Shown here in pieces: positions 1 through 8,365 of a stretch of 25,169 nt of DNA (its first letter is position 1; the number at the start of each line of letters is the position of its first letter). This stretch comes from Syntrophaceae bacterium UBA5761 (GTDB lineage Bacteria; Desulfobacterota; Syntrophia; Syntrophales; UBA4778): positions 1-25,169 of the forward strand of contig DIEZ01000051.1 in NCBI GenBank assembly GCA_002418885.1. Reading direction: 5' to 3'. The notes beneath the pieces are model-generated. The model saw nothing but the letters and a program-made list of their open reading frames with translations. It had not been told where the DNA came from and did no database searches. Position numbers and translations under genes: made by a program.

Positions 1-106
1 CAAAGTATTAAATTTTTAAAATATTATATCAGATGCACCAACCCATTTATCGGATCGGTATCGGATTAGTTTTTAAATTATAAGATATTGAAATAATGAG
101 ATAAAT

Positions 107-204
107 TGGCGGAAGTGCATGGGAATCGAACCCACCTGAGAGAGTTTTAGTCCCTCACACCGGATTTGAAGTCCGGGAGGCCCACCAGTGACCTTAGCAC
201 TTCC
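107..204 (-). tRNA. selC: tRNA-Sec (anticodon UCA), selenocysteine tRNA
   Basis: Read on the minus strand this folds as a bacterial selenocysteine tRNA of 98 nt with an encoded CCA end. The acceptor stem is 8 bp (GGAAGTGC with GCACTTCC), one longer than in canonical tRNAs. The anticodon stem CCGGA/TCCGG closes the loop CTTCAAA with anticodon TCA (plus-strand 167-169). A long variable arm (TGAGGGA/TCTCTCA, about 7 bp) and a 5-bp T stem (GTGGG/CCCAT) follow. These are the known hallmarks of tRNA-Sec, which is charged with serine, converted by SelA and delivered by SelB to in-frame UGA codons. It implies selenoproteins elsewhere in the genome; none was seen in this window. The neighbour moeA supplies molybdenum cofactor, fitting a Sec-containing formate dehydrogenase (inference). 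Confidence 0.96.
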
Positions 205-213
205 GCTCCGGGT

Positions 214-243
214 TGAATAGCAGAATTTATCGAACCGTGTCAA
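214..243 (-). promoter_or_regulatory. Candidate sigma70 promoter of selC
   Basis: A perfect -35 TTGACA (238-243, minus strand) is followed after 18 nt by TATTCA (or after 17 nt by CTATTC), placing a start about 4 nt upstream of the mature tRNA 5' end. The -35 is strong and the -10 weak. The short leader is usual for a stand-alone tRNA gene. Confidence 0.45.
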
Positions 244-349
244 TGGATTATCGAGATTGCCGGGAATTTCTTCGAATCACCGTCACGGACCGACGTGCTC
301 AGCATGACGACACAACGACGTTGACCTGTAACGGAAACCGACCTGAGGC

Positions 350-1591
350 TTAAAGGTGTTCCGGGGACGCTGTGTTTTCTAGGGAGCGCTCGAAGAGCTG
401 AACGGTGACGGTATCGCCTTTTTTCGCCTCCGTCAGGTCTTCCGGCAGGACGATCAACCCGTTAGCCTTGACCATGGACTTTAGGATTCCTGACCCCTGC
501 CCGCCCGTGGTGGTCACGGAGTACAGCCCATTTTCGTATACCACCCGACCCCGTACGAAATAGCGGAGGCCTTTTTCCTTCGTTATGCTTTCTGTGAGTG
601 CGGCGCGCACCGCTCGTCTGTAAAGGTCGCGATGCCCCATCATCTTGCGGAGTGAGGGTCTCACAAACTGCTCAAAGGTGACCATCGAAGAAACGGAATT
701 TCCCGGCAGTCCGAAGACGGGTTTGCCTTTCAGTGTCCCGAAGGCAAGGCGTCTTCCTGGCCTCATCGCGACTCCCCAGAATTTTATCCTCGTTCCCAGC
801 TCCATCATCACCTCTTTCACGAGGTCGTAATCTCCCACGGATACGCCTCCCGACGAGAGGATCACATCTGCCCGGAGGGCCATCCGGAACTTTTCGGCCA
901 GATCTCTCCTGTCGTCTCCGGCGATGCCGACCTGCAGGGGGACGGCGCCGCATTCCATGACCTGAGCCGCTAAGGCATACCCGTTGCTGTTCGTGATCTT
1001 TGCCGGGGAAAGCGGCTCGTCGATGTCGGCGAGTTCATCCCCCGTCGAAATAATGGCCACAACCGGCACTTGGTGGACGTAAACAATGGAACGGCCCAGG
1101 GCCGCCAGCATGCCGGCTTCCGCCGGACGGACGACGCTGCCTTTCCTGATGACCAGTTCACCGATCCTGACGTCTCCCCCGGCAAGGCGGATGTTCAGCC
1201 CTTCTACGGCTGAGACAAAGACCCTGACATCACCTCCGTCGTTTTCCGTGTCTTCCACCTTGACTACGGCGTCTGCTCCTTCAGGGATCGGTGCCCCTGT
1301 CATGATGCGGGCGGCTTCACCGGCCCCTATCTTTTTCGTCCACAGGTAACCCGCCGGGACATCCTCGATGACGCGGAGCGTGGCCGGCCTCTCTATTGAT
1401 GCGCCCCGTGTATCGACGGCACGGAGGGCGTAGCCGTCCATCGCGGAATTGTTTTTCGGCGGGATGTCGCGGCCGGAGCGGATGCCTTCTCCCAGGATCC
1501 GGCCGAGAGTATCGAGAAGGCCGACCTTCTCCAGCGGAAGAGGTTTTACTGTCGCAAGTACCTGCGCAAGGGCTTCTTTTACAGTAATCAT
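350..1591 (-). CDS. moeA: Molybdopterin molybdenumtransferase MoeA
   Basis: MoeA inserts molybdate (or tungstate) into adenylylated molybdopterin in the last step of molybdenum cofactor synthesis in the cytosol. The 413 residues match the usual family length of about 400-410. Visible motifs in order: AMDGYA (50-55), the IMTGAPIPEGADAVV stretch (96-110), STGDEL (182-187), SGGVSVGDYD (247-256) in the MoCF-binding/MogA-like domain, and GLPGNSVSS (294-302), followed by the C-terminal beta domain. The ATG at 1591 has no good ribosome binding site, so the exact start is less certain than the identity. It is transcribed toward selC with a 145-bp gap and is divergent from nadA. No other Mo-cofactor gene lies in the window. 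Confidence 0.96.
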   Translation of the reverse strand: MITVKEALAQVLATVKPLPLEKVGLLDTLGRILGEGIRSGRDIPPKNNSAMDGYALRAVDTRGASIERPATLRVIEDVPAGYLWTKKIGAGEAARIMTGAPIPEGADAVVKVEDTENDGGDVRVFVSAVEGLNIRLAGGDVRIGELVIRKGSVVRPAEAGMLAALGRSIVYVHQVPVVAIISTGDELADIDEPLSPAKITNSNGYALAAQVMECGAVPLQVGIAGDDRRDLAEKFRMALRADVILSSGGVSVGDYDLVKEVMMELGTRIKFWGVAMRPGRRLAFGTLKGKPVFGLPGNSVSSMVTFEQFVRPSLRKMMGHRDLYRRAVRAALTESITKEKGLRYFVRGRVVYENGLYSVTTTGGQGSGILKSMVKANGLIVLPEDLTEAKKGDTVTVQLFERSLENTASPEHL

Positions 1592-1671
1592 AAGGAAACC
1601 CGAAGGTTGGGATTTCGAAGGAAGAAAGAAGAACTTTCAATTTGGATCGGCCGCTGCATCCTTCAAAACAA

Positions 1672-1700
1672 GAACTATCCTATAATTGATGCCTTGTCAA
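1672..1700 (-). promoter_or_regulatory. Possible moeA promoter
   Basis: A perfect -35 TTGACA at 1695-1700 (minus strand) stands 17 nt from the poor -10 TAGTTC (1672-1677). It would give a leader of roughly 75 nt before moeA. A TATAAT hexamer at 1681-1686 lies on the opposite strand but has no good -35. The call rests mainly on the -35. Confidence 0.3.
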
Positions 1701-1731
1701 TGTCAGGCTATGCCCGTTTTCCTTTTACACC

Positions 1732-1760
1732 TTGAATTATTCCCATCGATGGAGTAAAGT
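1732..1760 (+). promoter_or_regulatory. Possible nadA promoter
   Basis: TTGAAT (1732-1737), a 17-nt spacer and TAAAGT (1755-1760) make a plausible sigma70 promoter about 60 bp upstream of nadA in the moeA/nadA divergent gap. Each hexamer matches the consensus at 4 of 6 positions. Confidence 0.4.
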
Positions 1761-1820
1761 TTTACGTTAATTTCAGCCGGTTGGGGTCTATCGGATTAAT
1801 CGGGATTAGAGGGCTTGGGA

Positions 1821-2726
1821 ATGAATGTCGCAGAGCAACAGGAGCAGATCAGGGGTCAGCTCAAGGAGAAAAAGGGGGTGCTTCTCGCCCATTACTACCA
1901 GCGTGGGGAGGTACAGGATGTGGCCGATTTTGTGGGTGATTCCCTCGCCCTCAGCATAGAGGCGGCCAGAACGGATGCCGAGGTGATCGTTTTCGCCGGC
2001 GTCCACTTTATGGCGGAGAGCGCCTCGATCCTGTCCCCGGAAAAGACCGTACTTCTTCCGCGGCTCGAGGCCGGTTGCCCTCTTGCCGACACGATCACGC
2101 CCGTCGAGCTTGAGAAAGCCAGGGCCGAACATCCGGGGTGTCAGGTGGTCACCTACGTGAATTCGTCGGCGGCCGTCAAGGCCCTTAGCGACATCTGCTG
2201 CACCTCGGCCAATGCCGTAAAAGTGGTGAATTCGATCGCGGGCGAAAAAATCCTCATGGTCCCGGACGGCAACCTTGCGCGGTACACGGCGAGGTTCACA
2301 AACAAGGAAGTCATTCCCTGGGAGGGGTATTGTCCCGTTCATCATTTCCTTACGGCGGAAGAGGTGAATGCGGTCATGAGGGAACATCCCGGGGCGAAGC
2401 TTGCCGTCCACCCCGAATGCAGGGCCGAGGTGATCGACATGGCCGATTTCGTCGGGAGCACGGCGGGCATCATCCGTTACGCCCGTGAGACCGAGGCCCG
2501 GGAGGTCGTCATCGGGACGGAGGTCGGGGTCCTACACCCCTTGAAAAAAGAAAATCCCGAAAAGACCTTCATCATGGCCTCCGAGAAGATGGTCTGCGGG
2601 ACGATGAAGTCGATCACGCTGGAAGACATCTTGAGTTCCCTGAGGGAGATGAAGCACGTCGTCAAGGTGCCGGAGAAGATGCGGGTTCAGGCTTTCAGGG
2701 CCTTGGACCGGATGGTAAAATTATGA
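1821..2726 (+). CDS. nadA: Quinolinate synthase NadA
   Basis: NadA condenses iminoaspartate with dihydroxyacetone phosphate to quinolinate, the [4Fe-4S]-dependent second step of de novo NAD synthesis. The protein has 301 residues, typical of the short form of the family. The three cluster cysteines are visible: Cys127 in CTSANAVKVV, Cys200 in HPECRAEV and Cys259 in VCGTMKSI. The substrate-binding HYYQ near residue 25 and YVNSSAAVKA near 112 are also present. The ATG at 1821 was chosen because AGAGGG (1808-1813) sits 7 nt upstream; a TTG at 1815 would add two residues but lies too close to that site. nadB and nadC are not nearby; nadD is at 11722. Confidence 0.96.
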   Translation: MNVAEQQEQIRGQLKEKKGVLLAHYYQRGEVQDVADFVGDSLALSIEAARTDAEVIVFAGVHFMAESASILSPEKTVLLPRLEAGCPLADTITPVELEKARAEHPGCQVVTYVNSSAAVKALSDICCTSANAVKVVNSIAGEKILMVPDGNLARYTARFTNKEVIPWEGYCPVHHFLTAEEVNAVMREHPGAKLAVHPECRAEVIDMADFVGSTAGIIRYARETEAREVVIGTEVGVLHPLKKENPEKTFIMASEKMVCGTMKSITLEDILSSLREMKHVVKVPEKMRVQAFRALDRMVKL

Positions 2727-2780
2727 TTGGGTAAGGGTGCAAGGAGGCGAGGCTGAAGACCAAACGGTGACGGCCGATAG

Positions 2781-5700
2781 TTGCAGATGAAAAGCATCGT
2801 TGAGGATAGTACGTACCTGAAAGACCCGGTGTTGATGGGTTTCCTGGAGAAGGTCTGCGCCGGCGATGAACGGGTCCGGGTGAGCGGCCCGGACGGTTCC
2901 GCGAAGGCGCTCCTCACAGCACTCGTCCGCCGGTTCTCCGGCGAGACGACCCTCGTCGTCGTGCCGACGTTGGCGGAAGCCGAGCGTTTCTGCCGCGACC
3001 TTTCTGTCTTCCTGCGGGACGGCTGCGTGCGCCTCTATCCTCCCTGGGACCTCCTTTCCCAGGATTTCATCTCCTCGCGGGGGGATGTGGAGGCAGCCCG
3101 TGTAGATGTCCTCTCTCATCTATTACTGGGAAAGCCCCTGCTCGTCGTCGTCCCCGTAGACGCCCTGATGCAGAAGGTAAGGGCGGGAGGTGCGGTCCGC
3201 TCGTACATGCAGACGGTCGCCATTGGTGACTTCCTGGACAGGGAAGAATTTATGAAAAAGCTCGACGAGGGCGGATACCGGCATGTCTCTCTCGTGGAGG
3301 AGAAGGGTGAGTACAGCGTCAGGGGGCAGGTCGTCGACGTCTTTCCGCCGTCGGAGCCTCGGCCGCTCAGGCTCATTTTTATCGGCGATGAAGTAGAGTC
3401 GATCAAGACCTTCGATGTCGATTCTCAGCGAACCGCGGAAGAAAGGGTCGATTTTGTCCTTTCCCCGGCGAGGGAGCTGATCGTTTCGGAGGAGCTGCGA
3501 AAGGTTGCCCTCCGGGAGCTGAAAGACAGGGCCAACGAGATCAATTTGCCCCGGCTGATACGCGACCGCCTCCAGGACATGGTCGCGAACGGCCTTTCCC
3601 TCAACCCCAGGCTTCTGCCGCTTTTCGGCGGTTCGGGCGATGAGGGATGCGTCGGCCTCTTTTCCTTCCTACCTGCGGGAAGCGTCGTCATTCTGAACGA
3701 CCCCTATTCGCTGGAGCGGGCGGGAAATGAGTATGTCGAGACCCTTGACAAGGCGGCGGCGAAGGCAAGGGAAGAGGGAAGGTTTTACTTCGAGCACGAA
3801 TCCTATCTGTTTTCCGGTGAGGAGCTTCGCCGTGGCCTCGAGGCCTTCCAGGAGGTAACCTTCGATGACCTTGAGGTCGAAAGAAGGGAGGGGGGCGTCC
3901 GGCCGGTCCGGTTGGACGTGACGAAGCCCTCCGGTTTCAGGGAAGAGGGCGTCTCTTTCAAGAAAAGCGAGCGGCCTCTTCAGCCGTTGATGGAAAAGCT
4001 CAGGGCGTGGAGGGAAGAAGGAAATCTCGTGAACCTGCTCTGCAGCGGCGAGGCGGAGATGCAAAAGATGGCCCGCCTCCTGGAGGATTACGGCCTGGAG
4101 GCCCGCCGCGCGAACGGTGATGTCATCGGCGCGCTTCTGAAACACAACGGCAGGGGTGAACTGGTTCTCTCGGAGGGCCGCCTGTCGGGTGGCTTTATCT
4201 TTCCCCGCCTCAGGTTGGTCGTCCTCAGCGACGAAGAGATTTTCGGCCCGAAGGTCAGTAGAAGAAAGAGAAGGCCGGTCCATGAAGGCTACTTCCTCAG
4301 GTCGTTCGGTGAGCTCAAGGAGGGTGATTTCGTCGTCCATACCGACCACGGCATCGGCATCTACCGGGGGCTTGAGAAGCTTGCAGTGGGAGACATCGAG
4401 AACGACTTCCTCAACCTGGAGTACTCGGAGGGCGACAAGCTCTACATCCCCGTCGACCGTCTCGACCGGATACAGAGGTACATCGGCCCCGACGGGCATG
4501 CCCCGAAGGCGGACAAGCTCGGAGGGACGTCCTGGGAGAACGCAAAGAAACGGGTGAAGCGTTCCGTCGAAGAGGTCGCCGAAGAGCTCGTTTCGCTCTA
4601 TGCCGCGAGGGAGAGCCTAGAACGGCAACCCTTCGCACCCACCGACGCCTATTATGACGAATTCTGCTCTTCCTTCGAGTTTGAAGAGACACCGGACCAG
4701 GCGAGGGCCATCGAGGACGTCAACGTAGATATGACCGACTCAAAGCCGATGGACAGGCTGGTGTGCGGCGACGCGGGGTTCGGCAAGACGGAGGTGGCAA
4801 TAAGAGCGGCCTTCCGCGCCGTGATGGAAGGGAAACAGGCGGCCGTCTTGGTGCCGACGACGATCCTGGCCGAACAGCATTACCAGACCTTTTTGCGGCG
4901 GCTGGAGAAATATCCCATACGCATCGACGTGCTGAACCGCTTCAAGGCCAGGAATGAACAGCAGAAGGTCATCGATGACCTCGGTCGGGGAAAGATAGAC
5001 ATCGTGATCGGGACGCACCGGCTCCTGCAGAAGGATGTTTTCTTCAAGGAGCTCGGCCTGGTGGTCGTGGACGAAGAGCAGCGCTTCGGGGTCAGTCACA
5101 AAGAAAAGCTCAAGCAACTGCGGACCCTCGTGGACGTCCTGACCCTGACGGCGACGCCGATCCCTAGGACGTTGCAGCTTTCTTTGGTGGGTATCCGCGA
5201 CCTATCCATAATCAACACGCCGCCGGAGGACAGGCGCTCCATCAAGACCCATGTCGTGGAGTTCGACGAGGAAGTGATCAAGAACGCCGTCCACTCCGAG
5301 CTGGAGAGGAAGGGCCAGGTATTCTTTGTCCACGACAGAATCAATTCTATCTACACGATGGAAAGACTGGTCAGGCGGCTGGTGCCGGAGGCCAGGGTGG
5401 CGGTGGCGCACGGACGCATGAAGAGCCGGGAACTGGAAGACGTCATGGTGGGGTATGTCCGCCGCGACTATGATGTCCTTGTTTGCACGACGATAGTAGG
5501 GTCGGGCATCGACATCCCTTCGGCCAACACGATTATCATCAACCGGGCGGACCGTTTCGGCCTTTCCCAACTCTACCAACTCCGGGGGAGGGTGGGCAGG
5601 TCGAAGGAGGAGGCCCATGCCTATCTCCTCATCCCCGGGGGTGCGATGCTCGCGCCGGACACGCAAAAGAGGTTGCGGGTGATCCGGGAGCTAACGGAAC

Positions 5701-6308
5701 CGGGTTCGGGCTTCGCCGTCGCCTCCCATGACCTGGAGATCAGGGGCGCGGGAAACATCCTGGGGACTTCTCAGTCTGGACACGTTGCGGCCGTGGGCTA
5801 TGAGATGTACATCCAGCTTATCGAGAACACGATCAGGGAGTTGAAAGGTGAGGCGGCGCCGGAAGAGGATGTCCGGCCCGAGATACATCTCGGACTCCCG
5901 GCCTTCATCGGCGATGATTACATGCCCGACGTGAACCGAAGGCTCGTGATGTACAAGCGGATATCCATGGCCTCGACTGAGGAAGATATATCGGCCCTGC
6001 GGGATGAGTTGCTGGATTGTTACGGGTACATACCGGTGCAGGTCGAGAATCTTTTAGAAGTCATTCGCATCCGGAATCTCGCAAAGCCGCTTGCGGTCAA
6101 GCGGGTCGACTACGACGACAAGACCCTCTCTCTTTCTTTCATGAGGAGCAGCTCCCTGAACCCGGAAAAGATATTCAATTTCATCAGGAAGAAAGCAAAG
6201 GGGGTGAAATTCACACCCGATCACAGGCTCATCATTCCAATCCCCGGCCTGAGACACGGCGAGGTGATCAGCGCGGCTAAAGGGCTGTTAAGTGAGCTGG
6301 CGGGTTGA
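2781..6308 (+). CDS. mfd: Transcription-repair coupling factor Mfd
   Basis: Mfd displaces RNA polymerase stalled at DNA lesions and recruits UvrA. The 1175 residues match the family (about 1150). The N-terminal third is the UvrB-like region. A CarD-like RNA polymerase interaction domain begins around residue 505-520 (EGDFVVHTDHGIGIYRG). The superfamily 2 translocase follows, with Walker A GDAGFGKTE (about 663-671), the box DEEQ (about 764-767), LTATPIPRTL and GRVGRS, then a C-terminal TRCF domain. An in-frame TAG lies directly before the TTG at 2781, so the start is that TTG or the ATG at 2787; neither has a clear ribosome binding site. It begins a tight plus-strand run ending with uvrA, its partner in repair. 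Confidence 0.97.
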   Translation: MQMKSIVEDSTYLKDPVLMGFLEKVCAGDERVRVSGPDGSAKALLTALVRRFSGETTLVVVPTLAEAERFCRDLSVFLRDGCVRLYPPWDLLSQDFISSRGDVEAARVDVLSHLLLGKPLLVVVPVDALMQKVRAGGAVRSYMQTVAIGDFLDREEFMKKLDEGGYRHVSLVEEKGEYSVRGQVVDVFPPSEPRPLRLIFIGDEVESIKTFDVDSQRTAEERVDFVLSPARELIVSEELRKVALRELKDRANEINLPRLIRDRLQDMVANGLSLNPRLLPLFGGSGDEGCVGLFSFLPAGSVVILNDPYSLERAGNEYVETLDKAAAKAREEGRFYFEHESYLFSGEELRRGLEAFQEVTFDDLEVERREGGVRPVRLDVTKPSGFREEGVSFKKSERPLQPLMEKLRAWREEGNLVNLLCSGEAEMQKMARLLEDYGLEARRANGDVIGALLKHNGRGELVLSEGRLSGGFIFPRLRLVVLSDEEIFGPKVSRRKRRPVHEGYFLRSFGELKEGDFVVHTDHGIGIYRGLEKLAVGDIENDFLNLEYSEGDKLYIPVDRLDRIQRYIGPDGHAPKADKLGGTSWENAKKRVKRSVEEVAEELVSLYAARESLERQPFAPTDAYYDEFCSSFEFEETPDQARAIEDVNVDMTDSKPMDRLVCGDAGFGKTEVAIRAAFRAVMEGKQAAVLVPTTILAEQHYQTFLRRLEKYPIRIDVLNRFKARNEQQKVIDDLGRGKIDIVIGTHRLLQKDVFFKELGLVVVDEEQRFGVSHKEKLKQLRTLVDVLTLTATPIPRTLQLSLVGIRDLSIINTPPEDRRSIKTHVVEFDEEVIKNAVHSELERKGQVFFVHDRINSIYTMERLVRRLVPEARVAVAHGRMKSRELEDVMVGYVRRDYDVLVCTTIVGSGIDIPSANTIIINRADRFGLSQLYQLRGRVGRSKEEAHAYLLIPGGAMLAPDTQKRLRVIRELTEPGSGFAVASHDLEIRGAGNILGTSQSGHVAAVGYEMYIQLIENTIRELKGEAAPEEDVRPEIHLGLPAFIGDDYMPDVNRRLVMYKRISMASTEEDISALRDELLDCYGYIPVQVENLLEVIRIRNLAKPLAVKRVDYDDKTLSLSFMRSSSLNPEKIFNFIRKKAKGVKFTPDHRLIIPIPGLRHGEVISAAKGLLSELAG

Positions 6309-6346
6309 CAAAGGGGCGCAAGAAGGCGATGGTTATCGGAGGAAGG

Positions 6347-7348
6347 GTGGCGCGGGAAAAAAAGACGATGCAGAGAAGACATTTTCACACAAACGCCGCC
6401 TTGATTGCGGCATTCGTGGTTCTGGCGACGACGGGTTGTCAGTTCTTCGGAGGTTCACAGGAATACGTGGCGACGGTCGACGGCGAAAAGGTTCCGCTGG
6501 AGGACTTCAAAGAACGGCTGGAGCAGAAAATTGCGCTCATGGAAGGCAGGTCTTCGATGAACGCCGAGCAATTCGAGGTCTTGAAGCGGGATGTCCTGAA
6601 CGAGTTGATCGACGAGCAGGTCATGCTGAATCGGGCGAGGAGGCTCGGCCTCTCCATCAGCGAAGGGGAGCTCAAGAGACGTCTCGAAGAGATCAGGAAG
6701 GATTACGGAGAAGAACATTTTGAGCAGTATTTCAAGGGCGGACAGAAGGAGTACCGAACGTGGGAAGAGAAACTGCGGCGGAGGCTTCTCCTGGAGGAGC
6801 TCATCCGGCAGGAGGTTAACTCGCGGGTATCGGTATCGGATGAAGAAGTCCTGGACTATTTGAAGCAGCACGGGGAAGAAAGGCTGGTCGCAGAGCGGGT
6901 CCACCTCAGCCAGATGGTTTTTCAGGATAGGGAAAAAGCCGAGATGGTCATGCAACGGTTGAAAAACGGCGAGGATTTTGCGGCCATGGCGAGAGAGTTT
7001 TCTCTGGGGCCTGAGGCCGAGCGGGGAGGCGACCTCGGCTATTTCGCGCGGGGTGTCTTGCCCGAGGCTTTTGATAGAGTTATCTTTTCTTTGCCGCCGG
7101 GGAAGGTGAGTGGGATCATCGAGACGCCGTATGGGTACCACATTTTCAAGGTTCTCGAAAGACAGAGGAGCGGCAAGAGAGTGTTGGCCGAACAAAGAGA
7201 GCCGACCGAGGCTAAGCTGAAGAGGGATAAGGAAGACCGGGAATACGCCGGATGGCTGGAGCGATTGAGGCGCGAGTCAATCGTAAAGATAAACGAACCG
7301 GTGCTCCGGAGCGTCGGCCGCGAGGGCGGAAGGGTGGAGAAAAAATAA
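6347..7348 (+). CDS. PpiC-type peptidyl-prolyl isomerase, probable lipoprotein foldase (SurA/PrsA-like)
   Basis: This is a periplasm-facing chaperone with parvulin prolyl isomerase activity, likely to help fold exported proteins. The N terminus has Arg/Lys residues, a hydrophobic stretch ALIAAFVVLA and then TTGCQ. That resembles a lipobox, but with Thr in place of the usual Leu at -3, so lipidation is probable rather than certain. A SurA-N-like helical region follows, and the PpiC domain lies at about 183-275 (VHLSQMVFQDREKA to YGYHIFKVLE). The start is ambiguous. GTG 6347 has GGAGG 4 nt upstream; TTG 6305 would overlap the mfd stop; ATG 6329 and ATG 6368 are other options. It is followed 36 bp later by a second foldase gene. 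Confidence 0.88.
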   Translation: MAREKKTMQRRHFHTNAALIAAFVVLATTGCQFFGGSQEYVATVDGEKVPLEDFKERLEQKIALMEGRSSMNAEQFEVLKRDVLNELIDEQVMLNRARRLGLSISEGELKRRLEEIRKDYGEEHFEQYFKGGQKEYRTWEEKLRRRLLLEELIRQEVNSRVSVSDEEVLDYLKQHGEERLVAERVHLSQMVFQDREKAEMVMQRLKNGEDFAAMAREFSLGPEAERGGDLGYFARGVLPEAFDRVIFSLPPGKVSGIIETPYGYHIFKVLERQRSGKRVLAEQREPTEAKLKRDKEDREYAGWLERLRRESIVKINEPVLRSVGREGGRVEKK

Positions 7349-7384
7349 TCACCGGGTATCGAGCAAGAGAAAAGGAATGGGCTA

Positions 7385-8356
7385 ATGAACCGTATCGTCG
7401 TCATCATCGTCGTTTCAATCTTGACGTTGTTTTTTTACCTGGAGGTCGCCCGTGCCGAGGTAGTCGACCGGGTGGTTGCCGTGGTGAGTAATGACGTCAT
7501 CACTCTTTACGAGCTGGACAATGTGGTCAAGTCGTACATAGAGAGGATGGGGAAATCTCTTGGGCCCGAGGACCGAAACAGGGTCGTCGAGGAGACGCGG
7601 AAGGTCGTACTCAACAGGATGATCGACGACCTGATCATCGAGCAGCAAGCCAGAAGGGCCGGCATCGTCGTCAAGGAAGAAGACGTCATGTCTTCGATAT
7701 CCGACTTGTTGGCCCGAAGGAATACGAAGCTGGAAGACTTTAAAGAGGCCCTGGTGAAGGAAGGGTCGTCTTTCGAGGAATTCAAAGAGGAAACGAAAAA
7801 ACACCTTATGAAGATGAGGTTGGCTCAAAGGGAAGTCAGGTCGAAGATCGCCGTGAGCGAAGAAGAGATAGGGGAACATTACAGCAGGCACCGGGATATC
7901 TATGAAGGGAAAGAATCGATAAGGCTGAAGCAAATCCTGATTGCCATCCCGAACGGCGCCGACGGTGAAACGAAGAAGAAACTGAGGATGGGGGCGGAAG
8001 AGATACTGAAGAAGCTCAAGGCGGGTGAGCCTTTCGAGTTGATGGCAAGCCGTTTCTCGAAAGGACCGGAGGCTCAGGCAGGCGGTGACCTGGGGTTCGT
8101 GGAAAAGGGGACTATGTTTCCGTCGGTGGAAGAGGCGGCGTTCAGGCTGAAAGAGGGTGAACTAAGCGAGGTTGTGGAATCCCCCCTCGGTTTTCATATC
8201 CTGAAGGTCGTGGACCGGCGCGGCAAGGGGGCTAAACCGCTCGCAGTCATACGCGAGGAGATAAGGAATGAAATCACGAATGAGAAGATGGAGAGGAAGC
8301 TCCAGGAATGGGTGCAGGAATTGAGGGAAAAATCATTCGTGGAAATCAGGCTCTGA
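7385..8356 (+). CDS. SurA-like periplasmic chaperone / peptidyl-prolyl isomerase
   Basis: The protein has 323 residues. A signal peptide (hydrophobic residues 4-18, cleavage after VARA at about 24) is followed by VVDRVVAVVSNDVITLYEL, the classic opening of the mature SurA N-terminal domain. A helical chaperone region runs to about 165, and one parvulin (PpiC) domain lies at about 178-285 (SIRLKQILIAIP to GFHILKV). SurA of E. coli has two parvulin domains; one is common in deltaproteobacteria. By homology it escorts outer-membrane beta-barrel proteins to BAM. The start ATG has AAGGA about 9 nt upstream. It shares the PpiC arrangement of the gene just before it, suggesting duplication and specialisation (one lipidated, one soluble), and lies 9 bp before uvrA. 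Confidence 0.9.
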   Translation: MNRIVVIIVVSILTLFFYLEVARAEVVDRVVAVVSNDVITLYELDNVVKSYIERMGKSLGPEDRNRVVEETRKVVLNRMIDDLIIEQQARRAGIVVKEEDVMSSISDLLARRNTKLEDFKEALVKEGSSFEEFKEETKKHLMKMRLAQREVRSKIAVSEEEIGEHYSRHRDIYEGKESIRLKQILIAIPNGADGETKKKLRMGAEEILKKLKAGEPFELMASRFSKGPEAQAGGDLGFVEKGTMFPSVEEAAFRLKEGELSEVVESPLGFHILKVVDRRGKGAKPLAVIREEIRNEITNEKMERKLQEWVQELREKSFVEIRL

Positions 8357-8365
8357 GATCACGAG

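Noticed and set aside
285..320. GTCATGCTGAGC (minus strand) resembling a widespread dispersed bacterial repeat
   Set aside because: Only one short partial match, without the rest of the repeat or a second copy in the window.
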